Positions 1 to 9,186 of a DNA stretch of 64,000 nt are shown piece by piece. The notes under the pieces are model-generated. The model did no database searches. It was given only the letters and a program-made list of their open reading frames with translations, and had not been told where the DNA came from. Source of the DNA: Symbiodinium natans (lineage: Eukaryota; Sar; Dinophyceae; Suessiales; Symbiodiniaceae); the NCBI GenBank assembly GCA_905221605.1, contig CAJNDS010002757.1:554001-618000 (forward strand), read 5' to 3'. The stretch's first letter is position 1, and the number at the start of each line of letters is the position of its first letter. Both the position numbers and the translations under genes were made by a program.

Positions 1-249
1 GGACCCCAAAACGGGCCATATCTTGACCATGTGTCAGAGGCCTCAGGGCTTTCGGGGCTTAGGTTCCTTGTAGGATGTTCTCAGCCTCTTGCTCAGGTAC
101 CTTCCGCACTACCGGTTGAAGTCTGACGCCCCACAGCCGGCCTTCTGTCGGGTCCAGAGCACTTCCGAAGTGTTTGAGATCGTCTCCCAGTTGGATAAGG
201 TGACTTAGCTGCCGAGGTAACCTTGAACCTTCTGAAGTTCTGAAGAGTC

Positions 250-694
250 ATGGAGCGAACGCCCTCTGGCTTCTTGGGCATTCTGAACTCCTGTAAAAAC
301 CCAGAGATAAACCTAATTTTTCTCCTAGGCGGCACAGCCTCTGAGGTGATCAAGGGTGAATGCCCGAAGCAAAGCATGGAGAGATGGTTTGGGCCCGGGA
401 GCCCCCATGCTGAGGGCTTTGTTTTCCTGGACCACGACACCTGCGAGTCTGCCTACGGTCCGACTTATTGTAAGATTAAGCTGCCGGCCTTCTACGTGTG
501 CCACGGTTTCGAAGCCGGCGCTGGGAAGAAGCTCCTGAAGCTTCCGAGGAAACTTGCGGAGCACTTCCCGATTGTGAGGCAGGCGCATATCTTCGCGCAG
601 GAGGTGGAGACCCGCATTCCGGACTATGCCAGGGAAGTGGTCCGGGCAATTGAGCCACAAATGTCGCGAGAGTCGGGCATGTATGCAGAGGCGG
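250..694 (+). CDS. Unrecognised protein, first part
   Basis: An ATG at 250 opens a frame that runs to a stop at 733. From about residue 58 it reads like a real soluble protein (GFVFLDHDTCESAYGP, then AGAGKKLLKLPRKLAEHFP and a charged helix containing REVVRAIEP). After about 694 the reading turns into telomere-repeat-like noise, while sense-like coding resumes in the next frame from 713. That implies a short intron near 694-750 or a +1 indel; no splice pair I tried closes the phase exactly. No family recognised. The longest opposite-strand frame (325-1113) has an Arg/Ser-rich composition typical of an antisense shadow. Confidence 0.4.
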
Positions 695-712
695 GTGACA
701 GAACTTTGAACC

Positions 713-1105
713 TTGAGCCTCAAAACCGATCCTAAAGCCCGAATTCTTAGATCCTGTGTGGAGGCTGGTGAGCGACTGCGGAAGCGCTTCGATGCCTTCT
801 TTGCAGTTGAGTCGACCGAGACGAGGGCGGCGCTTTTCAAGACCATCACAAACAACCTGCCCCCGAGCCTGCAAGAGACTGTCGTTCGGCTCGGCTGTCG
901 AGTTTTCGGATTAGATTGCCGGAGGCACCGTGAGGAGGTTCTGAAGTTCACAGTGTATCTTCTGAACAAGACCCAGCCCTGGAGCCACCGGGATGTGGAC
1001 ACGACTTGGGTTGCAACTGACGACTTCGTGTGCGGGCTGTTCTTCGCCAGATACTTGCTGCAAGCGGAAGCTGGCAACCCAGAGGAGGCGGCGGCAGCGG
1101 AGTAA
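713..1105 (+). CDS. Unrecognised protein, second part (C-terminus)
   Basis: This frame is open from 713 to a TAA at 1103-1105 and codes for about 125 sensible residues, including RKRFDAFFAVEST, LQETVVRLGCRVFGLDCRR and EEVLKFTVYLLNKTQPW, ending in an Ala/Glu tail (GNPEEAAAAE). It probably belongs with 250-694, from which it is offset by one frame. It has no internal telomere-like repeats and is longer than the typical exon here, so it may be a retrocopy or a single-exon gene. Product not recognised. Confidence 0.4.
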   Translation: MSLKTDPKARILRSCVEAGERLRKRFDAFFAVESTETRAALFKTITNNLPPSLQETVVRLGCRVFGLDCRRHREEVLKFTVYLLNKTQPWSHRDVDTTWVATDDFVCGLFFARYLLQAEAGNPEEAAAAE

Positions 1106-1429
1106 GATTTCAATATATTTCAATGGTCCTCACCCAACACTCTACACCGGGCCATGGCACAGTCCTGCGTCGGTGCTGGAGCACGCGAGCTGCAGCTCCT
1201 GAAGCAGAGCCTTTCTGTGCCGGCATCGCGTGGCCTGGGCTCGACTGTGATGCCGCGCCCAGGGAGAGAAGCCACAGCCATCACAGGGTAGCACAGGTTG
1301 GTGCGCTGCTGGAACACGCGATCCAATTCAACACCTGGTTTTTGCTTGGTGTGTCTCTCCGCACCCTGCTCCCACTTACGTGAACGTGACAACTCATCAT
1401 GCTGGCGTTCGTACCGTTACCGAATGCAG
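1106..1429. other. Unassigned sequence
   Basis: Contains overlapping open frames on both strands but none with convincing protein composition, and no telomere-like block. I see no supported feature here. Confidence 0.3.
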
Positions 1430-1620
1430 GACCCGAGCTCGAAACCAGGAGGGGGCTGGGGCGACAGGACGCCAAGGAGGCCCAGAAGAAGACCGAGGAG
1501 CACTTGGCCACCATCACGAACCGGCTGACGGCCGTGGCCGGGAAGCCCGAAGGCCAGGAAGACAGGAAGCTCATGGCAGAGCTCGAAGGAGCAGAAGAAG
1601 AAGCTGATCGCAGAGAACTG
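1430..1620 (+). CDS. Coiled-coil exon
   Basis: Bounded by an acceptor (AATGCAG before 1430) and a donor (GAACTG then GTGGCG at 1621). The frame is rich in Glu, Lys, Arg and Ala with heptad-like spacing: AKEAQKKTEEHLATITNRL, then DRKLMAELEGAEEEADRREL. This pattern is characteristic of an alpha-helical coiled coil. A degenerate CCCTAAA-type stretch follows at 1640-1670. Partner exons were not identified. Confidence 0.5.
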
Positions 1621-2265
1621 GTGGCGACGACGTGCATGACTTTAACCCTAAACCTTAAACCCCAAGAGGGGTGGGGCCACGAGTAATTTGGCTTTCTTGC
1701 TCTCACGGCGGCCTACTTTTCTCGACAAGTTTCTCTTGAGTCGAGAGGCCAGGCCTCCCCATCTCCCTTTGCACCTGTCCAGTGCATGGCTGCTTTTCTG
1801 GGGCAGCCTGGAAGGTTGTCGTGCACTTTTATCCAGGCAAGCCGACTGCATGGAGCTGCACTCTCGATCGGCTCTGGAACAGCATATTGGGTGATTTTTT
1901 TGCCGCGTTAGGTTTATGGTTCACGGCTTACTGCGCCCGCTACAGGACAGGTTTGGGATCCATGTCCCAGGGCCCAGGGCACAAAGCAAGCGGGATCCGG
2001 GCTTTGCAGCATCCATCATTGCGAGTTGGCGTGGACAGTGGACACAAACTGACCCTGAGAAGCCAGGCGTCATGTGGGTATGGGCTTCTAGCCAGGTCTC
2101 AACAATCCAAAGAACAGTCGGAAAAAGAGCAGGTTGTCCGAAATGAGGGCTGCTGGGCTGACGCAGTAAGTTCCTCCCTGAGCAAGCAGCATTCACGTTC
2201 AGCTCCAAAAGCCTTCCCAAATCGCTCTCATACGGTGGCTTTGAAAGTTTGTGTATGTCTATTCC
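1621..2265. other. Unassigned sequence between exon and telomere-like array
   Basis: Starts with a short degenerate CCCTAAA run (1640-1670). A 164-codon open frame (1782-2276) runs into the repeat at its end; its composition is unremarkable, so I do not call it a gene. Confidence 0.25.
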
Positions 2266-2362
2266 CTCAACCCTAAACCCTAAACCCTAAACCCTAAACC
2301 CTAAACCCTAAACCCTAAACCCTAAACCCTAAACCCTAAACCCTAAACCCTAAACCCTCAAC
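2266..2362. repeat. CCCTAAA interstitial telomere-like array
   Basis: About 13 nearly perfect tandem CCCTAAA units, grading at the right end into CCCTCAA/CCCTGAA variants. It is internal to the window, so it is not a chromosome end. Confidence 0.95.
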
Positions 2363-3050
2363 CCTCAACCCTGAACCAAAAACCCTAAACCCCAACATCA
2401 TCCTGAGGCATCCTGAATCTTCCCCCCTAAACCCGCCCCGATGGTTTGCAGCTGTCTCGGGGTGGTGGCTTCGCAGTCTTTCAGCTCGAAAGCCACGCAG
2501 TATCCAGTCCCACCATTTATTGGCTTTTTCCAGGGTTTCCAACAATTTTGGGGTAGTTCCTCTAGATAGTGATGACTTTCTGGAGTTTCGATGCACTGTG
2601 GTCTGGGGGGTTTTGGATCGGGCGGCTACATGGACATTGGTTCAGTTGTTTTCCAGCAGCATGCAAGACATCAGCAGAACGGGTCAAGTTCTCGTGCTGT
2701 TAACGTCCGTGTCGCTGTGTCTTTGCGCGCTGCCATGTCGAGCCAGCTGGTTGCACGGGCTTCGCCTCTAGAGGATTGTGTACATCATAGGCTTTCTTAG
2801 AGTCTTGCTACAGCGGCGCCGAGTAGCGGGCTTTAGAGTGGACCGGCCTGGCTGGTGAGGAAGCAGTTCCTGAAATCCTTACGCTCTGGATGCCTAAGTC
2901 CCCAATGCCGTGAAGAAACCCCTGAACCAAGAGGCCTCAACACTAGAATCACTAGAATCCCACGACTTCAAGCTGAACCCCTGATGGGGCCCTATTAAGT
3001 ATTAAGCCTCGACTCCCAGCGGGTGGTTAGCAGGGAGCGAAGGGATCGAC
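2363..3050. other. Unassigned sequence
   Basis: An 83-codon plus-strand frame (2520-2771) contains a hydrophobic stretch (LVLLTSVSLCLCALP) but lacks other support. No splice-bounded exon is convincing here. Confidence 0.2.
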
Positions 3051-3535
3051 CCAAACCCTAAACCCTCATGGGTTGTAGGGTTTTAGGGTTCAGGGTTCTG
3101 GGTGTAGGGCTCAGGGTTTAGGGTTTTTTGTGGGCTGTTGTGGTTTTGGGGGTTCCGGGCCCATTTGTTTCGCACCCCGCAGCGAACTAGCAGCAAGACG
3201 CCCGGCCAAGGCGAGAATGAATCGAATGGCTTCACCTACACGTCAAGCCGGCCTCTGAGAGGGTGTGTAAGGTCTAGGGCTTTCGGGTTTCGGGTGTAGG
3301 GCCTTTAGGGTTTAGGGCCTGTTTTTTTTTTGGGGGGGAGGGGGGGGGGGAAAAGAAAACACCTCCGCCGGGGAGGGTTTTTTCAAATCCGCTATGACAT
3401 ACCGCTCTGACCCCACAGCTGCGTAGAAACCCGTAGGAATTCCAGGCGACAGCCCGGCACCCCCAAGCCCTAAACCCTAAACCCTAAACCCTAAACCCTA
3501 AACCCTAAACCCAAAACCCCAAACCCCAAACCCCA
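3051..3535. repeat. Opposed telomere-like blocks with homopurine tract
   Basis: A short CCCTAAA run (3054-3068) is followed by degenerate TTTAGGG (3075-3125 and 3270-3325), a G-rich tract at 3331-3352, then a CCCTAAA to CCCCAAA array (3465-3538) that leads directly into the exon at 3545. Confidence 0.8.
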
Positions 3536-3544
3536 AACCCGGAG

Positions 3545-3626
3545 GTGGTGGCGACTCCTTGGAGGACACGGAGTACGACGAGATAGAAGGCAAGACCCTG
3601 ACCTTCCAACAGAGCCGGCGGCGGTG
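3545..3626 (+). CDS. Exon of unrecognised plus-strand gene (3.5-6.9 kb)
   Basis: The acceptor AG lies at 3543-3544 immediately after a CCCTAAA/CCCCAAA array. The frame reads GDSLEDTEYDEIEGKTLTFQ then QSRRRW, and the donor is at 3627 (TG then GTTGCC). It leaves two bases in phase, which fit the single leading base of the exon at 5403. A TTTAGGG-type block begins about 30 bp downstream. Confidence 0.5.
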
Positions 3627-3655
3627 GTTGCCTGTCCCTTTGCCTGTTGCAGGGA

Positions 3656-3890
3656 GGGTTTAGGGTTTTAGGGTTTCGGGTTTAGGGTTTGGGGTTTAGG
3701 GTTTATAGGGTTTGGGGTTTATAGGGTTTAGGGTTTATAGGGTTTATAGGTTTTAGAGGGTTGATAGGGTTATAGGGTTTATAGGGTTTGTAGGGTTTAT
3801 AGGGTTTGCAGGGTTTACAGGGTTTATAGAGTCGGGTTTATAGGGTTTATATGGTTTACAGGGTCATAAAGCGGCTTATAGGGTTAAGGT
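3656..3890. repeat. TTTAGGG array decaying to a TTTATAGGG variant
   Basis: Begins as TTTAGGG/TTTTAGGG and from about 3700 becomes a 9-bp TTTATAGGG-type repeat (with TTTGTAGGG and TTTACAGGG forms). This suggests local amplification of one variant. Confidence 0.85.
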
Positions 3891-5400
3891 TAAGGTTGAG
3901 GGTTTTGGGTGCAGCATCCGCAAATCCTAAACCGATGCCTGAATTTCACAGGCTTGCCTTGAAACCCCAGACACGGGGACCCTAAACCCAAAACCCAAAA
4001 CCCAAACCCAAAACCCAAAGCCCAAAGCCCAAAACATAACACCCAAGACCCAAAACCCAAAGCCCAAAACATAACACCCAAGACCCAAAACCCACAACCC
4101 TTAACCCTAACCTAAACTGAAGCCCTGAACCCGGCGCGGGCCCTTGCTACATCTCAACACAGCCGCTGGAGGCCTTTTAGGAGGCTTCCGAAGGTTGGGC
4201 GCAGGACTTCAGGCCAAAAAATTGGGTTCAGACATTCAGTCTTTAGAGTATATGGGTTGGCGGGTCTGGGGTTTGAGGGGTTTAAGCTTGATAGGGTTCT
4301 AGGGTTTAAAGGGTTTTAGGTGGGGTTCTAGGGTGAAAGGGTCTGAAGGGTTTTTGGGCTCTAGGTTAGGGTCTCGGGGTCAAGGGTTTGCGGTGTAGGG
4401 GTATCTACCTTCAGGGAGGATCAGGGGATACATGTGGTCTGTGAAAGCAGCCGGGCTTTTGTGAGGCTGCACGGCCCAGATAGGCTTTAGTATCTACGGT
4501 GCCCATGTCTCAGAAGGAAAAAGGGCAGCTTGGGGTACAGGCTTCGGGTAGTTTTTGACTTGGTCGAGGTGGAGACCCTGAGGTTGTAGGGCTTAGGGAG
4601 ACCGAAGCCCGAACCCTAAACCTAAGCGCCGAAGCCCAAAGCCACACACCCCAAGGTATTCTGCAACGCGCCAAGAGTCGCCCATTGCTGCTACGCCCGC
4701 GACCGAGCTCAGCTCGCTAAGAAGAGCAGACCTCAGAGCTGAAATCCAAGAACAGTCTGAATCCTTAAACCACCAACTCCTTACCACCCCACCTCCCTCC
4801 CTGAGCCCTGAGTGACCTTGCACAGCCTAGGTGTAGAACCACCCTTTTTTCGTACCATTGAAGAGCTGGAGGCAACCAGCCTGAACTGTAGACCTAGACC
4901 CTGAAGTCTGAACAGTGCTGAGCAGCGACAAATCATGGAGAGATTGAGGTCTGCCAGTTCCTGCTTTTCCTGCTGCGCGGCTGCATGCACAGGGTTCAGG
5001 GCGGCACCCTGAACCCCAGACTGGACACTTGGGGCCTAGGCCTTATGATATAGCCTCAGGTAGATATCTTAGCGCGGAGCAAGCAGCTTCCCTTAGGCTG
5101 CTACGAACCCTACAGTCCAAGCTTTGAAACTGTCAATTCCTTGCAGACCTTACAAACTGTAACCCCAAGGACCCTAAGTCTCAGCTCCTAAGACCGATGC
5201 AGGCTGGTGTTTCCCCTGTGGGCCAAGTGGCTCCTGGTCAGCCCGATGCCAAGAAAGCCACTCGACAGCGCTTCGGAGACTCCCCACGCAGCGCCTTCGT
5301 TGGCCCAAAGCCCCAAGCTTTCGGCTCAGGGTTTCGGACCCTGAACCCTAAACCCTTGTCAACCCTAAACCCTAAACCCCTCTTCCTGTGCGGCATACCC
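3890..5400. repeat. Degenerate telomere-like intronic sequence
   Basis: CCCAAAA/CCCAAAG repeats at 3978-4110, degenerate TTTAGGG forms at 4230-4400, diffuse CCTAAGC/CCCTGAA-type text to about 5200, then CCCTAAA just before the exon at 5403. No additional exon is clear. It fits one long intron between the exons at 3545 and 5403. Confidence 0.45.
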
Positions 5401-5402
5401 AG

Positions 5403-5463
5403 GTGGTGGCACCCAGAGTACGAGCCCTTCCCGCTGGTGCAGTATGATTTTGACAGTGACGAA
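5403..5463 (+). CDS. Exon of unrecognised plus-strand gene (3.5-6.9 kb)
   Basis: The acceptor is CCCAG before 5403. The frame reads WWHPEYEPFPLVQYDFDSDE, rich in aromatic and acidic residues and clearly protein-like. A GTGCGG donor follows GAA at 5464, and the frame stays open to about 5490 if a later donor is used. Its phase (one leading base) complements the exon at 3545. Confidence 0.55.
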
Positions 5464-5509
5464 GTGCGGCCGGGAACGCAATGCCATTGCGGTTCATCGG
5501 TTCAGGGAG

Positions 5510-5632
5510 CCCTAAACCCTAAACCCTAAACCCTAAACCCTAAACCCTAAACCCTAAACCCTAAACCCTAAACCCTAAACCCTAAACCCTAAACCCTAAA
5601 CCCCAAACCCTAAACCCTAAACCCTAAACCCG
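5510..5632. repeat. CCCTAAA array
   Basis: About 17 tandem CCCTAAA units with one CCCCAAA variant, followed by degenerate single-copy sequence. Confidence 0.95.
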
Positions 5633-5784
5633 ACTATCGGTTCAGGGACTTAGGGTTTAAGGAAGCAGATGCCCCGAACGCAGGACTGCGGCTCCCAGAG
5701 GCCAAAGCAAAGCCCCAGGCCCTAACCTGTAGGCCCCAAACCCCCAAAACCCTTGAGATCCTAAGCCCGAAATCCTTAACCCAA

Positions 5785-5830
5785 AGCCCTAAACCCTAAA
5801 CCCTAAACCCTAAACCCTAATCCCTAAACC
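5785..5830. repeat. Short CCCTAAA array before an exon
   Basis: Six CCCTAAA-type units end about 15 bp before the acceptor of the exon at 5846. Confidence 0.9.
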
Positions 5831-5845
5831 TTAAAGCTTGCCGAG

Positions 5846-5916
5846 GCTGGATGAGCAGATGCATCCCAAGATCCAGATGTCTCAAATCCCGGAGTCCTCA
5901 GGCCTGTCACTCAGAG
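5846..5916 (+). CDS. Exon of unrecognised plus-strand gene (3.5-6.9 kb)
   Basis: Acceptor CCGAG before 5846; the frame reads LDEQMHPKIQMSQIPESSG then LSLR; the donor GTTAGGGG at 5917 is itself a telomere-like unit. The exon is flanked by CCCTAAA on the left and TTTAGGG on the right (5955-6040). It leaves one base, compatible with a two-base start at 6559. Confidence 0.5.
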
Positions 5917-5944
5917 GTTAGGGGTTCAGCGTGTAGGGCATAAG

Positions 5945-6050
5945 GTTGAGGGTTTGAGGTTTAGGGTTTAAGGTTTAGGGTTTAGGGTTTAGGGTTTCAG
6001 GTTTAGGGTTTAGGGTTTAGGGTTTAGGGTTGAAGGTTTAGGGTTCAAGG
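5945..6050. repeat. TTTAGGG array following an exon
   Basis: Tandem TTTAGGG and near variants in G-rich orientation at the start of the intron after the exon at 5846. The same intron later carries CCCTAAA at 6404-6506 before the next exon. Confidence 0.9.
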
Positions 6051-6403
6051 TTGAGACTGCTTAGGGTGACTTAGGAGTTCGGGCCCCGGAGAACGTGGCC
6101 CTGCATCCGACATGCGTAATTCTCTGCATTGGACCCTGTTGGGGTCTTATGGAACGGCACACTTAACATGTGGACCTCGCGTAGGACCCCGAAAAGACCT
6201 TAATTTAGAGAACTACCCACATCTTGTGAGACCTCAACCCTTGAACCTCAAGGACTCTAAGCCCTCAGCCCCATTCAGCCCTCACCCGTTTGTTCTTTGG
6301 GGCGCGCGTCGCGTGCTCACGGGGCCTTGCGAGGCAGGTGACCGGGCCAGCCTCCCGCTCCAGTCCGAAAAATGAAAGCTTCAAAATTCAGCAACCAGGC
6401 CAT

Positions 6404-6506
6404 AAACCCTAAACCCTAAACCCTAAACCCTAAACCCTAAACCCTAAAGCCTAAACCCCAAACCCCAAACCCCAAACCCTAAACCCTAAACCCTAAACCC
6501 TAAACC
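6404..6506. repeat. CCCTAAA array before an exon
   Basis: About 14 units with a central CCCCAAA run, 50 bp upstream of the exon at 6559. Confidence 0.95.
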
Positions 6507-6558
6507 CCCCCAAGTTTAGATGTAGGGTTGAGGCCGTTTAGGAGCCCCCGCCCCACAG

Positions 6559-6627
6559 GTCGTTGCAACTACAGCTGCTCCGCCCGCGCCTTACTTCAGC
6601 ATCTGCTGGGCTTCCGCAGAAACCGGG
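6559..6627 (+). CDS. Exon of unrecognised plus-strand gene (3.5-6.9 kb)
   Basis: Acceptor CCCCACAG before 6559 and donor GTTTCGGG at 6628. Two frames are open. The one in phase with the exon at 5846 reads CNYSCSARALLQHLLGFRRN and leaves one base that fits the exon at 6890; the alternative frame reads VVATTAAPPAPYFSICWASA. I favour the phase-consistent frame. Confidence 0.45.
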
Positions 6628-6639
6628 GTTTCGGGCTGA

Positions 6640-6732
6640 AGGTTTTAATAATAACAATACTATAATTATTATTCATAATAATGAGAATAATACTAATATT
6701 TCGTAATTAAAATATTGATAATATAAATACCC
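6640..6732. repeat. AT-rich TAA-type microsatellite
   Basis: A run of TAATAA/ATTATT-type triplets embedded in otherwise GC-rich sequence, immediately after the exon at 6559. A similar cluster occurs at 15770-15875. Confidence 0.8.
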
Positions 6733-6889
6733 TCCGCCCCTTATAGGATAGGAGGCTGACATTCCATGGGAGCTGCGCTTCCGAAACTCCCTAAACCCTA
6801 AACCCGAAACCCCAATCCCTAATCCCTAAACCCTAAACCCTAAACCCTAAACCCTAAACCGGAACCCAAAACGCGACTGTGCGTCTGAG

Positions 6890-6933
6890 GAGTGGCGCGG
6901 CTATCGCACCGAGGAGATGTGCCCGAGCTGGAA
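6890..6933 (+). CDS. Exon of unrecognised plus-strand gene (3.5-6.9 kb)
   Basis: Follows a CCCTAAA run (6790-6860). Acceptor TCTGAG, donor GTCATGG at 6934. In the phase continuing from 6627 it reads VARLSHRGDVPELE. A TTTAGGG block (6975-7020) follows downstream. Confidence 0.4.
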
Positions 6934-7474
6934 GTCATGGCTTTGGACTAGAATGCAATCATCTGGAGGCCTTATAGTTTAGGGTTTAGGGTTCAGGGTT
7001 GAGGGTTTAGGGTTTAGGGTCCCTTATAGTTTTAATAGGTCTTCCGCACTAGGTGGCAGGTTTTGTCTTGACATCTTCAGTTTTTTGTGGATTGCCGTGT
7101 GGGATTTTGGGGGGACAAGACCCAAGGCGGGGTTCTCTAGCTGAAGTTCGCTTCATGGGCCCTTTTCCTTTGTTGTACCCTTTGTAGTACGGGCCCGATT
7201 CTCGAAGCGAGGCAAAGTGCCTCAAAAAGGCCGGTTTCAACGAATAGATAAGAAACTCGGTCGAGGCTACTCTCGTTTGGATGATGATAGAGGTCATTTA
7301 CGGCATGTACTACTCACGGTGCAAGACTTTACATATTCCTTTTTGGTGGTTTCAGCAAGCTCGGACGGTGAGGTCCAATCCTGGCACCCTGATGCTTGCA
7401 TGTATCGGTTTTTGAACAGCTCTCTTTCATGCAAGGCAAAGCCAAACGATTCCTCCACCCACCTTGTGGCCAAC

Positions 7475-8192
7475 ATGATACGTGTGTGGAGCCTTTCAGC
7501 AGAAGAGCTGGCGGCAGTGGACATGGGAGAATTTTCCGACGTGACAACTATGGGAAGTTTACGGCGCCATCTGGGCTTGCATTACGGCCTTCCAGTGTGC
7601 GTGCATCAGCTTGTAAAGGACGGCTGCCGGTTGGATAATGAAAGAGAGCCGAGCACTCCCTGTGATGTGCAGCTAGTGCTGCAGCCTTGCTCCAGCGTGT
7701 CGTGAGAAGACGTCGCGGACGAACTTACCGGCGCATCCTCCCAAGGCAACGTTAAGACCGTGTGTCTGCTGGTGGAAGCCGGTGCTGACATGGAATTGGA
7801 AAGTCGATGTCGTGGCGACACCGCTGGAAGCCGGTGTGAGAATCAATTTAGGCGATGAGGACGGCAACACTAGTCTGATAATGCGTGCATCCCAAAACGG
7901 CCACATGGAGGTTGTGAGGTTTCTGGTGGAAGCGCGAGCCGGCGTGGACCGGAGGGATCGCCTTCGTGGCGGCCACGTTGAGATCGTGCGCTTGCTGGCG
8001 CAGGCGTGCGCGAACATGCAACTGGTCAATACGTTTGGCAATGCAGCCTTTGCGTGTGCACGCGACATCGAGATTCAGCAAATGTTGTCAGAGCAAACTC
8101 GGCCGGAAGCCTCAAAAACGCCCATCCCCTTCCCTGAACCCAGAAGCCCCCAACTGAATGTCCTCAACCCTAAGCAAACCTCTCGACCCTAG
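7475..8192 (+). pseudogene. Ubiquitin-like/ankyrin-repeat protein, decayed
   Basis: An ATG at 7475 starts MIRVWSLSAEELAAVDMGEF, followed by GLPVCVHQLVKDGCRLDNER and CDVQLVLQP. This is a ubiquitin-like domain of the kind that precedes ankyrin repeats in many dinoflagellate proteins (family knowledge, from memory). An in-frame TGA at 7703 interrupts it, yet the same frame continues as ADELTGASSQGNVKTVCLLV then EAGAD, an ankyrin repeat. Between about 7800 and 7830 the reading shifts by one frame into DEDGNTSLIMRASQNGHMEV and HVEIVRLLAQACANMQLVN, with part of a repeat missing. The frame is open upstream of the ATG to 7217. One stop, one frameshift and a shortened repeat make it a pseudogene, unless introns or errors explain them. 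Confidence 0.65.
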
Positions 8193-8250
8193 ACCCCTGA
8201 ATCCCCAAACCCTGAACCCTCGCAAGCCCGAAGCCCCTGTCCAGCCCGAG

Positions 8251-8301
8251 GAACTTCCGGGTCAGCCTATCGCTGAACGACTCTGCGCTCACAGCGGCCG
8301 G
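8251..8301 (+). CDS. Candidate exon, unrecognised
   Basis: Acceptor CCCGAG before 8251 and donor GTCTCGGG at 8302. It has 17 whole codons reading ELPGQPIAERLCAHSGR. CCCTGAA-type sequence precedes it and a G-rich degenerate telomere-like stretch (8340-8450) follows. Confidence 0.35.
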
Positions 8302-8957
8302 GTCTCGGGTGTGTGTTGGGGGGCATGTTTGTGGCTATTCCTTTGGGGGGGCTTGGGGGCTTTTAGGGCTTTGGGGGTTTAGGGGGGCTTTGGGAGGTTT
8401 AGGGGTTTAGGGGGCTTTGGGGCTCCAGGAGTCTTAGGGCTTCAGGGTAGTTCAAGCTGTTTCGCCAATTGGTTGTGAGGGGTGTGCGGTGCTTTTTGTG
8501 GCCGGTGGTCTACTCTTCCTCCGTTTTTGGGCGTCGGGGGAAACCCTAAACCCTGCAAACCCTGGACCCCTCAACCTTAGACGGCTTGTGTGTTTGGAGA
8601 AGCTGGTCTGGGTCTGCGCCAACACGGCCCCACTGCCCTCCCATTCTGGGGATCCCGAAAAGGATCCCCCAAGAATTTCCCCAAACCGTAGGCCCAAACC
8701 CTAACAATCTCAGACTTAGAAAGGACTTGGGGGGGCTGTTTGGGGTGGGGAGTTTAGGGTTTAGGGCATGGGTTTCTGGGGCGCAAAGGTTTGGGCTTTA
8801 GGGTTTAGGGTTTAGGGCTGATTGCTTGGGTTTAGGGTTTTGGTTTGGGGCTTAGGGTAAAGGTTCCGTCTAGGGCTTAGGGTGCAGGGTTTGTGAAAGG
8901 TCCTCTGTGACCAGGCTCATGCTCACACCGTGTACCCAGTCCTCTTGGCCTCTGCAG
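8302..8957. repeat. Degenerate TTTAGGG-type intronic sequence
   Basis: G-rich forms such as TTTGGGGG and TTTAGGG occur at 8340-8450 and 8735-8895. A frame at 8560-8700 is open on both strands with no supported exon. Confidence 0.5.
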
Positions 8958-8998
8958 ACTTCCAGGACTGGTGGGTGCGCCCGCGCAGAGTGGGGAGG
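8958..8998 (+). CDS. Candidate exon, unrecognised
   Basis: Strong acceptor CCTCTGCAG before 8958. Reads FQDWWVRPRRVG; the donor GTTTAGGG at 8999 is the telomere-like heptamer itself. Confidence 0.4.
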
Positions 8999-9113
8999 GT
9001 TTAGGGTTCAGGGTTTAGGGGTTTGGGGTTTAGGGTTTAGGGTTTAGTTTACCGCCCATGTCTAAGATTTCGAGGCAGATGAGGCAGTTGGGGGAGATTG
9101 GGTTCCTTTTCAG

Positions 9114-9186
9114 GGGCTCCGACTATGGCACGGAGCCCTACATATTGACCTGCGGAGAATTTCAATACAAGGGGCGCATCATCTAA
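9114..9186 (+). CDS. Candidate terminal exon, unrecognised
   Basis: Acceptor CCTTTTCAG before 9114. The frame reads GSDYGTEPYILTCGEFQYKG then RII and ends in TAA at 9184-9186. It may end the small plus-strand gene to its left. Confidence 0.4.

Noticed and set aside
325..1113. 262-codon minus-strand ORF
   Set aside because: Arg/Ser-rich antisense shadow of the more protein-like plus-strand frames at 250-1105.
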